Below, piece by piece: positions 41,322-50,730 of a stretch of DNA of 64,000 bases. A program made the translations under genes and the position numbers. A model generated the notes under the pieces. That model was not told the DNA's origin. It saw nothing but the letters and a program-made list of their open reading frames with translations, and did not search any database. Every line of letters starts with the position of its first letter. The stretch's first letter is position 1. Origin of the DNA: Palsa-504 sp963789225 (GTDB lineage Bacteria > Actinomycetota > Actinomycetes > Streptosporangiales > Streptosporangiaceae); contig CAWBKD010000004.1 in assembly GCA_963789225.1 (NCBI GenBank), forward strand, positions 1 through 64,000, read 5' to 3'.

Positions 41322-42198
41322 CTAGCGCAGGAAGCCCTCGTAGGAGTGCTGCTCAAGCTGGCTCTGGATCTGTTTGACGGTGTCCAGCCCGACGCCGGCC
41401 ATGATCAGCAGGCTGACCCCGCTGAGCTGCAGGTCCTGGCCGAGCCCGATCTTGTCTATCGCCACCAGCGGGAACATCGCCACCAGGGCCAGGTAGACCG
41501 AGCCCGGCGCGGTCAGTCGGCTGAGCACGTACGCCAGGTAGGCGGAGGTGGGCGGGCCTGGCCGCAGGCCAGGGACGAAGCCGCCGTACTTCCGGATGTT
41601 GTCCGAGAGCTCGTCCGGATTGAACGTGATCGACACGTAGAAGAACGTGAACCCGAGGATCAGGCCGAAGAACGCCAGGACGTAGACGTATGGCGCGGTG
41701 AGCACGGCGGGATCGAGGTTGCGGTCGATCCAGGTCACCCAGCCCCGAGAACACCGCGCCCGTCCGGGCCGCCTGGACGTACACCACCGCGTACATCAGG
41801 CCCAGCCCGATCGTGACGTACCTGGTGTACTGGGTGATCGTCGCCTGGCCCGCCTGGCCCTCCTTGCGGAGCGTCTCCAGGCGCGGGATCACCTGGGTAA
41901 GCATCTGCACGATGATGCTGGCCGTGATGTAGGGCAGGATGCCGATTGCGAACACCGTCAGGTGCAGCAGCGCGTTGCCGCTGAGCAGGTTCACGATGCC
42001 GAAGAACCCGCTGGAGCTCGACAGGCGGGCGCAGTAGCTGACGTTCTGCTCGGAGATGCCCGGCGCCGGCAGGTTCGAGCCGAACCGGAACAAGACGATC
42101 ATGGCTCCGGTGAACAGCAGCTTTGTGCGCAGGTCAGGCGTGCGGAACGCCCGGACGAACACGCTCAGCACGGGCGCCGCGCGCAGGTAGCTACCCAC
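41322..42198 (-). pseudogene. secY: secY copy with internal deletion and frame change
   Basis: The first half, in one frame, is SecY residues about 1-150: FVRAFRTPDLRTKLLFTGAM, LPYITASIIVQMLTQVIPRL, RKEGQAGQATITQYTRYVTI, ending at about 41750. The last 138 residues of SecY continue in another frame: FNPDELSDNIRKYGGFVPGL, GVGLDTVKQIQSQLEQHSYE, GFLR. About 160 residues, covering the middle helices and the cytoplasmic ribosome-binding loops, are missing at the junction (about 41740-41755). SecY is normally about 430 residues. The gene lies outside any ribosomal protein cluster, so it is a decayed extra copy. Confidence 0.85.
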
Positions 42199-42345
42199 GC
42201 CCCTTGAATGCCGCTGCGCGCCCCCCGGTTCCGGAGGCGCCCCGTCGTGCAGGCGGTCGGGGATTGACAGGACAGTTGTGCCCGCCTCATGCTGAGCCGG
42301 TCATCAGGTGGGGGTATTGCCGTACCCGGGTGCGGGCAAGGAACC

Positions 42346-43308
42346 TCAGCTGGGTCCAGGCCGAGTAAGCAGCGCGACGATGTCGAAAATTACCGTGGCC
42401 GCGGCGATCGAGGTGATCTCGGCGTGGTCGTAGGCGGGTGACACCTCGACCAGGTCGGCGCTGACGAGGTTGAGGCTGGTCAGGCCCCGTAGCACGCGCA
42501 GCAGTTCCCGGCTGGTGAGCCCGCCCGCCTCCGGTGTCCCGGTGCCCGGCGCGAACGACGGGTCGAGGACGTCGATGTCGATGGACAGGTAGACGGGCAG
42601 GTCGGCCACCCGCTCGGTGATCGCGCCGATCGTCCCCGCGACCCCGAGGTCGTCAATGTCGCTGGCCCTGATGGTCCGGAACCCGAACCTCCGGTCGTCG
42701 TCCAGGTCGGCGCGGCCGTAGATGGGACCGCGGATGCCGACATGGATCGAGTGGTCCTCGACCAGGAGGTTCTCCTCGAACGCCCGGCGGAAGATCGTCC
42801 CGTGCGTGGTCGGCGCATTGAAGTAGGTGTCCCAGGTGTCCAGGTGCGCGTCGAAGTGCACCAGCGCGACCGGGCCGTGCACGCGGTTCACCGACCGCAG
42901 CATCGGCAGCGCGATCGTGTGGTCGCCGCCGATGGCGATGACCTTGCGGTCGCCCTGGAGCAGGTCCGCGGCGTGCGCGGCGATCTGCCCCATGGCCTCC
43001 TCGATCGAGAACGGCGTGACCGGCACGTCCCCGGCGTCCACCACCTGGATGGCCGTGAACGGGCTGCAGTCCAGCTCGACGTGGTGGCCGGGCCGCAGGT
43101 GCCGGGAGGCCTGCCGGACCGCCATCGGGCCGAACCGGGCCCCGGGCCGGTAGGACGTGCCGTTGTCGAACGGCACGCCCAGCACGGCGACGTCATAATC
43201 CGGGACCCGGTCGATCTCAGGCAGCCGGGCGAACGACCCGGAGCCCGCGAACCGGGGCACCTTCCTCCCGTCGACCGGACCGACCGGATCGCTGCTGTGC
43301 CCTGACAT
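42346..43308 (-). CDS. speB: Agmatinase family ureohydrolase
   Basis: A 320-residue Mn-dependent ureohydrolase, likely hydrolysing agmatine or a guanidino acid. The metal ligands are visible in IAIGGDHTIALP, VHFDAHLDTWD and SIDIDVLDPSFAPGTGTPEA. RPGARFGPMAVRQASRHLRP matches the conserved N-terminal loop. Discrimination from guanidinobutyrase or guanidinase types is not possible by eye. Single gene; the corrinoid-type binding protein gene ends 30 bp upstream in the same orientation. Confidence 0.9.
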   Translation of the reverse strand: MSGHSSDPVGPVDGRKVPRFAGSGSFARLPEIDRVPDYDVAVLGVPFDNGTSYRPGARFGPMAVRQASRHLRPGHHVELDCSPFTAIQVVDAGDVPVTPFSIEEAMGQIAAHAADLLQGDRKVIAIGGDHTIALPMLRSVNRVHGPVALVHFDAHLDTWDTYFNAPTTHGTIFRRAFEENLLVEDHSIHVGIRGPIYGRADLDDDRRFGFRTIRASDIDDLGVAGTIGAITERVADLPVYLSIDIDVLDPSFAPGTGTPEAGGLTSRELLRVLRGLTSLNLVSADLVEVSPAYDHAEITSIAAATVIFDIVALLTRPGPS

Positions 43309-43338
43309 GCCGATCTCCCCTCTGTGCTGGTGAGGAGA

Positions 43339-44436
43339 TCATGACCCGTCGGGGGGAAGGCCGAAGGCGGCGGGGTGGAGCAAGTGGGCGATCGCGAGAA
43401 CCGCCTCGGCGTCGCGCGGGCTGGGCGTGATCTCGTCGTAGCTGAGCGGCAGGAAGCAGTGGTTCTTCACGGCGGGCAGGCTCTTGGTGGCCGGGAAGGT
43501 ATCCAGGAACTTCTCCTTCTGCGCGGCCGTCGGGGTGCCGTAGTCGTTGATGATGATGCACTGCGGCTGGGCGGCGACGACCTGCTCCCAGGAGACCGAG
43601 TCAAAGCTCTCCTTGAGCGAGGCGAAGATGTTCGTCCCCCCGGCTAGGTCGATCTCCGCGTTGACCGTGGCGAGCCCGGCCCCGGTGAACGGCGCGGATT
43701 CGCCGCTGTCGTAGTCGAACACCGTAATGGGCGCCAGGCCCGCCACCTTGGCCCGCACCGCCGCCACCTGGGCCTGCATCGCGGCGACAAGCTGTGCCGC
43801 GCGTTGCGGAACCCCGAAGATGGCGCCGAGGTTACGCAGGTCCTGGTACGTGTCGTTGAGGCTGACCAAAGGCGGCCCGGTCTGGACGCGCGCGCACGAC
43901 TCGCTCAGGACAAGGGTCTTGATCCCGAACTTGGCCAGGTACGTGGGGGTGTAGTTGGTCCCGGTCTGAAGGCCGTAGTCCCAGCCCGCGAACAAGAAGT
44001 CGGGGTGCAGCCCGATCAGTTCCTCCAGCGTGAAGTAGTTGCTGGGGTCCACGTCGCGGACCTTGGCGAACCCAGCCTGGAATGCGGGCGGGATCGGCTG
44101 GCCGACCGGGCCGTCGCCGACGGCCCCGAAGTCGCCGACCATGTGCGGCTCAAGGCCCAGCGCCAGCATGTCCTCCGTGGTGTTGATGTCGTTGGACACC
44201 GCCCTGGCGGGGGCCCGGTCATAGGTGACGGGGACGCCGCAGCTGGTCACGGTGACCGGATACCCGTTGGTCGGCTTGGCGGACGACGATGCGGTCGGGC
44301 TGGCGCTCGCGCACGCGGTGAGCAGGCTGCCGGTCAGCAGCACCGCCAGCAGCGCCGCCGCCGGGGCTATGAGGCATCTGGCGCGGCCGAGCGCGGTGGC
44401 GGGCAAGAAGGGTCGACTGCGATGACGGGATAGCAC
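43339..44436 (-). CDS. ABC transporter substrate-binding lipoprotein, corrinoid (BtuF)-type
   Basis: A 365-residue periplasmic-binding-type protein with a lipobox (LLTGSLLTAC, Cys about 42) and a Ser/Thr linker. VTVTSCGVPVTYDRAPARAV and EDMLALGLEPHMVG, then LHPDFLFAGWDYGL, match the FecB/BtuF cluster-A2 family. GAAGGA precedes the GTG at 44436, which lies 70 bp inside the ATPase gene. Third gene of an operon led by a cobalamin riboswitch, so a corrinoid ligand is more likely than a siderophore. Confidence 0.82.
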   Translation of the reverse strand: MLSRHRSRPFLPATALGRARCLIAPAAALLAVLLTGSLLTACASASPTASSSAKPTNGYPVTVTSCGVPVTYDRAPARAVSNDINTTEDMLALGLEPHMVGDFGAVGDGPVGQPIPPAFQAGFAKVRDVDPSNYFTLEELIGLHPDFLFAGWDYGLQTGTNYTPTYLAKFGIKTLVLSESCARVQTGPPLVSLNDTYQDLRNLGAIFGVPQRAAQLVAAMQAQVAAVRAKVAGLAPITVFDYDSGESAPFTGAGLATVNAEIDLAGGTNIFASLKESFDSVSWEQVVAAQPQCIIINDYGTPTAAQKEKFLDTFPATKSLPAVKNHCFLPLSYDEITPSPRDAEAVLAIAHLLHPAAFGLPPDGS

Positions 44437-45242
44437 GGGTGTCCTTCAGGGTAGGTCGTGGCCCTAGCGGCCTCGGGCTGCGTGCGACGCGGGATCAGGT
44501 GCGGCGTGCCGGTGTCGGGATGCTCGATGACCAGGACGTCGGCGCCGTAGGCGTTGCGGATCGTGGCGGGCGTGAGGACCGCGCGGGGCGGCCCGTCGGC
44601 CACGATCCGCCCGCCGGCCAGCACGTGGACGGTGCCGCAGAACATGGCCGCCAGGCTCAGATCGTGCAGCGCCGCCAGCACGCTGACGCCCAGGCCGGTG
44701 ACCAGCTCCAGGATTTGCACCTGGTAGCGGATGTCCAGGTGGTTGGTCGGCTCGTCCAGGACAAGGTGGTCCGCTTCCTGCGCCAGCGCCCTGGCGATCA
44801 GGGTGAGCTGTTTCTCGCCGCCCGACAGCGTGTTGAAGCTGCGGTCGGCCAGGTGCGCGCAGCCTGCGCGCGCCATGGCCTCCTCCGCGATGATCCGGTC
44901 TGCCTCGGTGTCGCGGCTGAAGGCCTGCTTGTGCGGCGTCCGCCCGATCATCACGATTTCCCTGACGGTGAAGTCGAACTCGCTGACGAACTCCTGGGTC
45001 ACGACCGCCACGCGCCTCGCGGCATCGCGTGGCCTCATCGCCAGCAGGTCCGCGCCGTCCAGGAGCACGCGCCCGGCCGACGGCGGGTGAACCCGGTAGA
45101 TGGCCTTGAGGATCGTCGACTTCCCGCTCCCGTTGGGCCCGAGCAGCCCCACGAACTGGCCGTCTCCGACCGTGATGTCGATGTCGGTCACGATGCGCCG
45201 CCCGGCGATGTCCACGCACACGCCCTCTAGCCGCAGGCTCAC
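44367..45242 (-). CDS. ABC transporter ATPase, BtuD/FecE type
   Basis: A 291-residue ATPase. Walker A GLLGPNGSGKSTILKAIYRV at about residue 34, signature NTLSGGEKQLTLIARALAQE, Walker B HLVLDEPTNHLDIRYQ and H-loop LAALHDLSLAAMF. A C-terminal extension of about 35 residues (TYPEGHPCYPVIAVDPSCPP) overlaps the next gene. The GTG start overlaps the permease stop (GTGA). It energises the importer. Confidence 0.9.
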   Translation of the reverse strand: MSLRLEGVCVDIAGRRIVTDIDITVGDGQFVGLLGPNGSGKSTILKAIYRVHPPSAGRVLLDGADLLAMRPRDAARRVAVVTQEFVSEFDFTVREIVMIGRTPHKQAFSRDTEADRIIAEEAMARAGCAHLADRSFNTLSGGEKQLTLIARALAQEADHLVLDEPTNHLDIRYQVQILELVTGLGVSVLAALHDLSLAAMFCGTVHVLAGGRIVADGPPRAVLTPATIRNAYGADVLVIEHPDTGTPHLIPRRTQPEAARATTYPEGHPCYPVIAVDPSCPPPRSAAPDAS

Positions 45243-46360
45243 TGCGTAGACCCGTACATGTAGGGGCGCCGGCGGATGAGGAAGATCAGCGTGGGCGCGC
45301 CGATGAACGCGGTGATGACCCCGATCGGCATTTCCTGCGGGGCGACGATGGTCCGGGCCAGCAGGTCGCCGAGGACCATGAACGAGGCGCCGAACAAGAC
45401 CCCGACGGGCAGCACCCGCCGGTGATCGGATCCGACCACGAGGCGGACGATGTGGGGTACGACCAGGCCGACGAACCCGATGATCCCGCTGACCGCGACC
45501 GCGACGCCGGCCAGCAATGAGGTGGCGAAGAACAGGTTCCGCCGCAGCCGCGCCACGTCAACGCCCAGGGACGCCGCAGGCTCGGCGCCCATCGCTAGCG
45601 CGTTCAGCGACCGGCCCTGCGCCAGCAGGTACACCATGACCGCGGCCAGGGCGATCACCGGGATGGGCAGCTGGTTCCAGTTGGCCAGCCCGAACGAGCC
45701 CATCAGCCAGAACAGCACCAACTGGGTCGCCTGCGGGTTGCCGCGGAAGATCAGGAAGCTCGTCACCGACTCGAACATCGCCGAAAGCACCACGCCGCAC
45801 AGGATCAGCTGGGTCGGGGCGAGCTGCCGGCCCTTCCGCGACACCAGGAACACCGCTGCCATCGCCACCAAGGCTCCCAGCACGCTGCCCACCGAGATCG
45901 CCCAGATCCCCAGCGACGCGAACGCCCCGAGCAGCAGGACCGCGGTCGCGCCGACGCTGGCGCCTGATGACACGCCGAGCAGGAACGGGTCGGCCAGCGC
46001 GTTGCGCACCAGCACCTGCACGACCGACCCAGCGGTGGTCAGGGCCGCGCCGACGACGGCGGCCAGCAGCACGCGAGGCAGCCGGATCTGCCAGACGATG
46101 ATGCCGGCCACGGTGTTATCCGCGTGGCCGGACAACTGGCTGGCGACTACGTGCCACACTGCACCGGGGCTGAGTGGCACAGAGCCGATGCCCACCCCGG
46201 CCGTCATCGTGATCAGCAGCAGCACCGCGCATGCGCCCAGCACGAGCGGCAGCGGGATCCGGTCCCGGCGCCGGCCAGCCGGCCGCGCGGGTCCCTGTCG
46301 GCCCGGCGATGAGGGGGTAGCAGTGCCCTGGGCAGCCTGGGTATCTGCCAGGTCATCCAT
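45239..46360 (-). CDS. ABC transporter permease, FecCD/BtuC family
   Basis: A 373-residue membrane protein with about ten helices: VWQIRLPRVLLAAVVGAALT, ALADPFLLGVSSGASVGATA and ISGIIGFVGLVVPHIVRLVV-type segments, which are the conserved BtuC/FhuB blocks, and LLARTIVAPQEMPIGVITAF near the end. First gene after the riboswitch at about 46430-46560, so B12 represses the importer, as expected for corrinoid uptake. Confidence 0.88.
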   Translation of the reverse strand: MDDLADTQAAQGTATPSSPGRQGPARPAGRRRDRIPLPLVLGACAVLLLITMTAGVGIGSVPLSPGAVWHVVASQLSGHADNTVAGIIVWQIRLPRVLLAAVVGAALTTAGSVVQVLVRNALADPFLLGVSSGASVGATAVLLLGAFASLGIWAISVGSVLGALVAMAAVFLVSRKGRQLAPTQLILCGVVLSAMFESVTSFLIFRGNPQATQLVLFWLMGSFGLANWNQLPIPVIALAAVMVYLLAQGRSLNALAMGAEPAASLGVDVARLRRNLFFATSLLAGVAVAVSGIIGFVGLVVPHIVRLVVGSDHRRVLPVGVLFGASFMVLGDLLARTIVAPQEMPIGVITAFIGAPTLIFLIRRRPYMYGSTQ

Positions 46361-46429
46361 GGCGCACCAGCATCCTCCGACAGCTCATGGAGGACGCGCG
46401 ACCCGCCCTTCCTCCGAGGGCCACTTCGC

Positions 46430-46560
46430 TGGCCCAGACCAGGCGACCGGGCTCGCCCCCGAGGGGGACCACCGTTGCGGGACAGCGCCGGGATCTCACC
46501 GGACTTCGCTGGCTGGACACGCCCCGGCCGAAGCCGGGGCACCGCAACTGTAGGCCCCCG
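46430..46560 (-). ncRNA. Cobalamin riboswitch upstream of the ABC importer
   Basis: Read on the reverse strand, the leader contains GAAGTCCGGTGAGATCCCGG followed by CGCTGTCCCGCAACGGTGG, the conserved B12-riboswitch core, and then GAGCCCGGTCGCCTGG, the 3' conserved part (the AGYCAGGAGACCTGCC-like box). It lies between the end of cobB and the permease start. The boundaries are approximate. Confidence 0.85.
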
Positions 46561-46597
46561 GCCAGCACACCGTCAAGGCTCATCAGATGATCAGGCT

Positions 46598-47989
46598 TCA
46601 GGTCGACGCGAGGCCGGCCTGGCGGTACTCGCGGGCGACGGCGGTGATGCGGGTGGCCGCGCCGGGCAGGCCGTTCCAGTGCGTGTGCAGGTAGGACGCG
46701 TGCACCCGGCCGCGCACGAAACCCTCGGTGACGGCCGAGCCGGCCGCCACCCAATGCCACGCGTTGGCCTTGCCGTCCACGGACCGGACGGCTGTGCGAT
46801 GGAACTCGTGGCCGTGGGCGCGAGTCCCGGCCGGCCCGAGCGGTGAGGAGGTGGCGGCCACGGCGTCGCGGTACCCGAGCGTGAGCTGGCCGGTCATCAC
46901 GGCGTCGGCCTCGAGGACCCCGCACATCGGGTGCCCGTCGAGCGACCGGGCCAGGTACAGCAGGCCGGCGCACTCGGCGATGACCGGCGCGCCCGCCCGG
47001 GCCAGCGCCGCGACCTCGGCTCGCAGGCTGGCGTTGGCCGACAGGTCCGCGGCATGCTCCTCGGGGAATCCGCCGCCGATGACCAGGCCGTGCACGTCGT
47101 CAGGGAGCTTCTCGTCCCGCAGCGGGTCGAAGGTCAGCACGTCCGCTCCGGCGGCGGTCAGCAGTTCGGGGTGCTCCGCGTAACCGAACGTGAAGGCCGC
47201 CCCGCCCGCGACCGCGATGCGCGTCCCGGTCGGAGTCACCATCGGTCGTTCGGTATCAGAAGGCGCGTCGGCGGTCTCCGGGAGTGCGCTGGCGGTCCCG
47301 GCCAGCCGGAGTACGGCCTCCAGGTCCACGCCGCCGGCGACGATCGCGGTCAGGGCCGCGACCGCGGCGCCCGCGTCGCCGCCCAGCTCGGCCGCTGGGA
47401 CAAGCCCGAGGTGCCGGGACGGCACGGCGAGCTGCCCCAGGCGGCGGATCACGCCGAGGACCGGGACGCCGGCGGCGCCGGCCGCCTCGCGGAGCAACTG
47501 CTCGTGGTGGGCCGAGCCGACCCTATTGAAGATCACGCCGCCGATCCGGGCCCGCGGGTCGAAGGTCGCGAAGCCGTGCAGCAGGGCGGCGGCCGACGAG
47601 CTGACGCCGGCCGCGTCGACAACCAGCACGATGGGCGCGCCGAGCAGCCGTGCGACGTGCGCGGTGGACGCGAAGTCCCCCCGGCCGGACGCCCCGTCGA
47701 ACAGGCCCATCACGCCCTCGATGACCGCGACGTCGGCCCGGGAGGGGGTGGTGGCCCCGTGGAGGAACATCGGCACGATCTGGTCCTCGCCGACCAGCCA
47801 CGGGTCGAGGTTGCGGCCGGCGCGCCCGGCGGCGAGCGCGTGGTAGCCGGGGTCGATGTAGTCCGGGCCGACCTTGTGCGGCGAGACGGCCAGGCCACGC
47901 TGGCGCAGCGCCCCGAGCAGGCCGGTGGCGACGGACGTCTTGCCGTGACCGCTGCCGGGAGCCGCGATGACGACGCGCGGCAGGTTCAC
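46598..47989 (-). CDS. cobB: Cobyrinate a,c-diamide synthase (hydrogenobyrinate type)
   Basis: ATP- and glutamine-dependent amidation of the corrin a and c carboxylates, 463 residues. The ATP domain starts VVIAAPGSGHGKTSVATGLL and has HKVGPDYIDPGYHALAAGR and AVIEGVMGLFDGASG. The class I glutamine amidotransferase domain has GLVIGGGFPEEHAADLSAN, the catalytic cysteine in VIAECAGLLYLARSL, and SYLHTHWNGLP. Start chosen at the GTG at 47989, overlapping the cobO stop as GTGA; the adjacent GTG at 47992 is possible. Third gene of the chelatase-cobO-cobB operon. Confidence 0.93.
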   Translation of the reverse strand: MNLPRVVIAAPGSGHGKTSVATGLLGALRQRGLAVSPHKVGPDYIDPGYHALAAGRAGRNLDPWLVGEDQIVPMFLHGATTPSRADVAVIEGVMGLFDGASGRGDFASTAHVARLLGAPIVLVVDAAGVSSSAAALLHGFATFDPRARIGGVIFNRVGSAHHEQLLREAAGAAGVPVLGVIRRLGQLAVPSRHLGLVPAAELGGDAGAAVAALTAIVAGGVDLEAVLRLAGTASALPETADAPSDTERPMVTPTGTRIAVAGGAAFTFGYAEHPELLTAAGADVLTFDPLRDEKLPDDVHGLVIGGGFPEEHAADLSANASLRAEVAALARAGAPVIAECAGLLYLARSLDGHPMCGVLEADAVMTGQLTLGYRDAVAATSSPLGPAGTRAHGHEFHRTAVRSVDGKANAWHWVAAGSAVTEGFVRGRVHASYLHTHWNGLPGAATRITAVAREYRQAGLAST

Positions 47990-48597
47990 CACTCGATGCC
48001 GCGCTGGCCCTTCTGGCCGGCGTCCATCGGGTGCTTGATCTTCGTCATCTCGACCACCAGGTCCGCGGCGTCGATCAGGTCCGGGTGCGCGTCCCGGCCG
48101 GTGATCACCACGTGCTGGTACCCGGGCCGGGCGGTGAGCGCGGCCACCACGTCGTCGACGTCGATCCAGCCCCATTTCATCGGGTACGTGAACTCGTCCA
48201 GGACGTACATGGAGTAGCGCTCGGCGGCCAGGTCCCGCTTGATCTGCGCCCAGCCCTCGCGGGCGTTCGCGGCGTGGTCCTCGGGATCACCGCGCTGGAT
48301 CCACGACCAGCCCTCACCCATCTTGTGCCAGGCGACCTCCCCGCCCTCGCCGGTCTCCTCGTGCAGCCGGCCGAGCGCCCGGAAGGCGGCCTCCTCGCCG
48401 ACGCGCCACTTCGCGCTCTTGACGAACTGGTAGACCCCGATACTCCAGCCCTGGTTCCAGGCGCGCAACGCCATGCCGAACGCCGCGGTGGACTTCCCCT
48501 TCATCGTGCCGGTGTGCACGATGAGCAAGGGCCGGTTCCTGCGCTGCCTGGTCGTCAGCCCGTCGTCGGGGACGGTCTCGGGTACTCCCTGCGGCAT
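47986..48597 (-). CDS. cobO: Cob(I)yrinic acid a,c-diamide adenosyltransferase
   Basis: Adenosylates the reduced corrinoid, 203 residues. The P-loop is LLIVHTGTMKGKSTAAFGMA at about residue 24, followed by GVYQFVKSAKWRVGEEAAFR, YVLDEFTYPMKWGWID and TGRDAHPDLIDAADLVVEMT, all BtuR/CobO signatures. Only 3 bp separate it from the chelatase stop. Operon under the riboswitch at about 50605-50720. Confidence 0.95.
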   Translation of the reverse strand: MPQGVPETVPDDGLTTRQRRNRPLLIVHTGTMKGKSTAAFGMALRAWNQGWSIGVYQFVKSAKWRVGEEAAFRALGRLHEETGEGGEVAWHKMGEGWSWIQRGDPEDHAANAREGWAQIKRDLAAERYSMYVLDEFTYPMKWGWIDVDDVVAALTARPGYQHVVITGRDAHPDLIDAADLVVEMTKIKHPMDAGQKGQRGIEW

Positions 48598-48600
48598 GGC

Positions 48601-50532
48601 TCAGGCCACCTCCCCGCGGACGGCCCGGGCTTCCCGGACGGCGCGGACCGAGCCCGCCAGCGCATCGACCGAGAGCTCGCCCAGGTGCAGGTATTCGGCG
48701 CCGAGGGCCTCGGCGAGGGCACTGGCCAGGTGCAGGCGGACCGGGCCTGCCTCGCAGTCGACGACGACGGCCGCGATGCCGTCGCGGCGCAGTCGCATGG
48801 CGGCCGCGTCCGGTTCGCCGCCCGCGGTGTGCCGGCCGTCGGTCACCAGGACCAGCAACGGCCGGCGGAGCGGGTCGCGCAGCCGCTCGCGGCACAGCGT
48901 GGCGTGGGCCTCGGTGAGCCCGGCGGCCAGCGGCGTCTGGCCCCCGGTCGGCATGTGCGCCAGCCTGCTCGCGGCGGCTTCGACCGAGGAGGTCGGCGGC
49001 AGCAGGACCTGCGCGCCAGCCCCGCGGAAGCAGATGAGGCCCACCTTGTCGCGGCGCTGGTAGGCGTCGAGCAGCAGCGAGAGCACGGCGCCCTTGACCG
49101 CCTCCATCCGGCGGCGGGCCGCCATCGATCCGCTGGCGTCCACCACGAACAGGACCAGGTTGGACTCCCGTCCCTCGCGGCGGCGCTCGCGCAGGTCGTC
49201 GCGTTCCAGCACCAGGCCGGGTCCGGTCCGCCCGCGGCGGACCTGGTGCGGCGCGCTGGCCGCGAGGGTCGCGTTCAGGTGCACGTCCCGCGGCGCCGAC
49301 TCCGGCCGGCGGGCGCCGACGGTCCGGCCGCCGTCGGTGTAGGCGCGCGAGCGGCGCCCCATGGTGCCGTGCCCCTTGCCTGGCACCTCGAGCCGGCGCG
49401 CGCGGAAGGTCGCGCCGACGGGCGGGACCGAGTCCCGTTTCCCACCGGCGGGTCCGCCGTTGTCCCCGTGCTCGGGGCGGGGCGGCTGCGGGTCAGGGTC
49501 GTCGTCGGGCCCATCGCCCGGCTCGCCGCCGAGCGCCTCGTCCAGCTGCTGTTCGTCCAGGCCCGGGGGGTCGAAGGGATTACGGCGCCGACGGTGCGGG
49601 AGGGCCAGCCGGGCCGCGGCGCGGATGTCGTCGCGGGTGACGGCTTCGGCACCGCGCCAGGCCGCGTGCGCGGTGGCGGCCCTGGCGATCACGATGTCGG
49701 CCCGCAGGCCGTCCACGCCGAAGCCGGCGCAGACCGCCGCGATCTGCTCCAGGGCCGCGTCGTGGACGACGACGGCCGCCAGGCGCGCCCGCGCCGCGGC
49801 GATCGAGGCGGCGACCGCCGCCTCGTCGTCGGCGAACCGCGCCGCGACCGCCGCGGGGTCGGCGTCGAAGGCGATCCGCCTGCGCACGACCTCGGCCCGG
49901 GTCGCCGGGTCGCGCGGCGCGGCCGCCTCGACGGTCAGGCCGAACCGGTCAAGCAACTGCGGCCGCAGCTCGCCTTCCTCGGGGTTCATGGTGCCGACCA
50001 GCAAGAACCTGGCCTCGTGCCGCACCGATACGCCGTCGCGCTCGACGTAGCTGGTCCCGAGGGCGGCCGCGTCGAGCAGCAAGTCCACGAGGTGGTCGTG
50101 CAGCAGGTTGACCTCGTCGACGTACAGGACGCCGCGGTGCGCCGCGGCGAGCAGTCCGGGCTGGAAGGACGTGACGCCCTCGGTGAGCGCACGCCCCACG
50201 TCCAGCGACCCGGTGAGCCGGTCCTCGGTGGCGCCGACCGGCAGCTCCACCAGCCTGGTCGGGCGCGGCTGCGCCGCGGCCCCGGCCGGGTGCGGGCCGT
50301 CCGGGCACTGCGGGTCGGGGGCCGCAGGCGAGCACGAGAAGCGGCAGCCCGCGATGACCTCGACCGGCGGCAAGACCGCCGTGAGCGCGCGCACCGCGGT
50401 CGACTTCGCGGTCCCCTTCTCCCCGCGCACGAGGACCCCGCCGATGGCCGGGGAGATCGCGTTGAGCACAAGCGCCAAGCGCATGTCGTCCATCGCGACG
50501 ATGGCGCTGAACGGAAACTGGATCACGGCCAT
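48601..50532 (-). CDS. Magnesium-chelatase-type ATPase with VWA domain, cobalt chelatase partner (ChlI-ChlD fusion)
   Basis: A 643-residue fusion of an AAA+ ChlI module and a ChlD VWA module. Walker A is VLVRGEKGTAKSTAVRALTA at about residue 33; Walker B lies in GVLYVDEVNLLHDHLVDLLL. A Pro/Asp-rich hinge follows (residues about 330-390). The VWA MIDAS is VLFVVDASGSMAARRRMEA. In actinomycetes without CobS/CobT, this protein type is proposed to power CobN for cobalt insertion; cobN is 9 kb downstream. It follows a cobalamin riboswitch. Confidence 0.9.
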   Translation of the reverse strand: MAVIQFPFSAIVAMDDMRLALVLNAISPAIGGVLVRGEKGTAKSTAVRALTAVLPPVEVIAGCRFSCSPAAPDPQCPDGPHPAGAAAQPRPTRLVELPVGATEDRLTGSLDVGRALTEGVTSFQPGLLAAAHRGVLYVDEVNLLHDHLVDLLLDAAALGTSYVERDGVSVRHEARFLLVGTMNPEEGELRPQLLDRFGLTVEAAAPRDPATRAEVVRRRIAFDADPAAVAARFADDEAAVAASIAAARARLAAVVVHDAALEQIAAVCAGFGVDGLRADIVIARAATAHAAWRGAEAVTRDDIRAAARLALPHRRRRNPFDPPGLDEQQLDEALGGEPGDGPDDDPDPQPPRPEHGDNGGPAGGKRDSVPPVGATFRARRLEVPGKGHGTMGRRSRAYTDGGRTVGARRPESAPRDVHLNATLAASAPHQVRRGRTGPGLVLERDDLRERRREGRESNLVLFVVDASGSMAARRRMEAVKGAVLSLLLDAYQRRDKVGLICFRGAGAQVLLPPTSSVEAAASRLAHMPTGGQTPLAAGLTEAHATLCRERLRDPLRRPLLVLVTDGRHTAGGEPDAAAMRLRRDGIAAVVVDCEAGPVRLHLASALAEALGAEYLHLGELSVDALAGSVRAVREARAVRGEVA

Positions 50533-50604
50533 AGCCCTTCACCCGGCGGGTATCCGCGCCCGCCGACAGCGACGACCGCCGGACGGTAGCCCGACGGCAC
50601 GGGT

Positions 50605-50720
50605 GCCGATGGCCTGACTTCCCGTTATGGCAACAGGTCACAGTGGCGGGACCGCCCCGGATTCGCACCGGTGTTCCTCGGCAGCCGTTCGCCCGCCATC
50701 CTCTCACAGCCGTGCGGCAG
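50605..50720 (-). ncRNA. Cobalamin riboswitch upstream of chelatase-cobO-cobB
   Basis: On the reverse strand: GAGGAACACCGGTGCGAATC, then CGGGGCGGTCCCGCCACTGT and GA, a near-consensus B12 core, followed by GGGAAGTCAGGCC, the 3' conserved box. The leader ends about 70 bp before the chelatase ATG at 50532. Its 5' end abuts the divergent cobL start at 50731, so the leader's promoter must lie in or beyond the start of cobL. Confidence 0.88.
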
Positions 50721-50730
50721 ACTGTACGGC

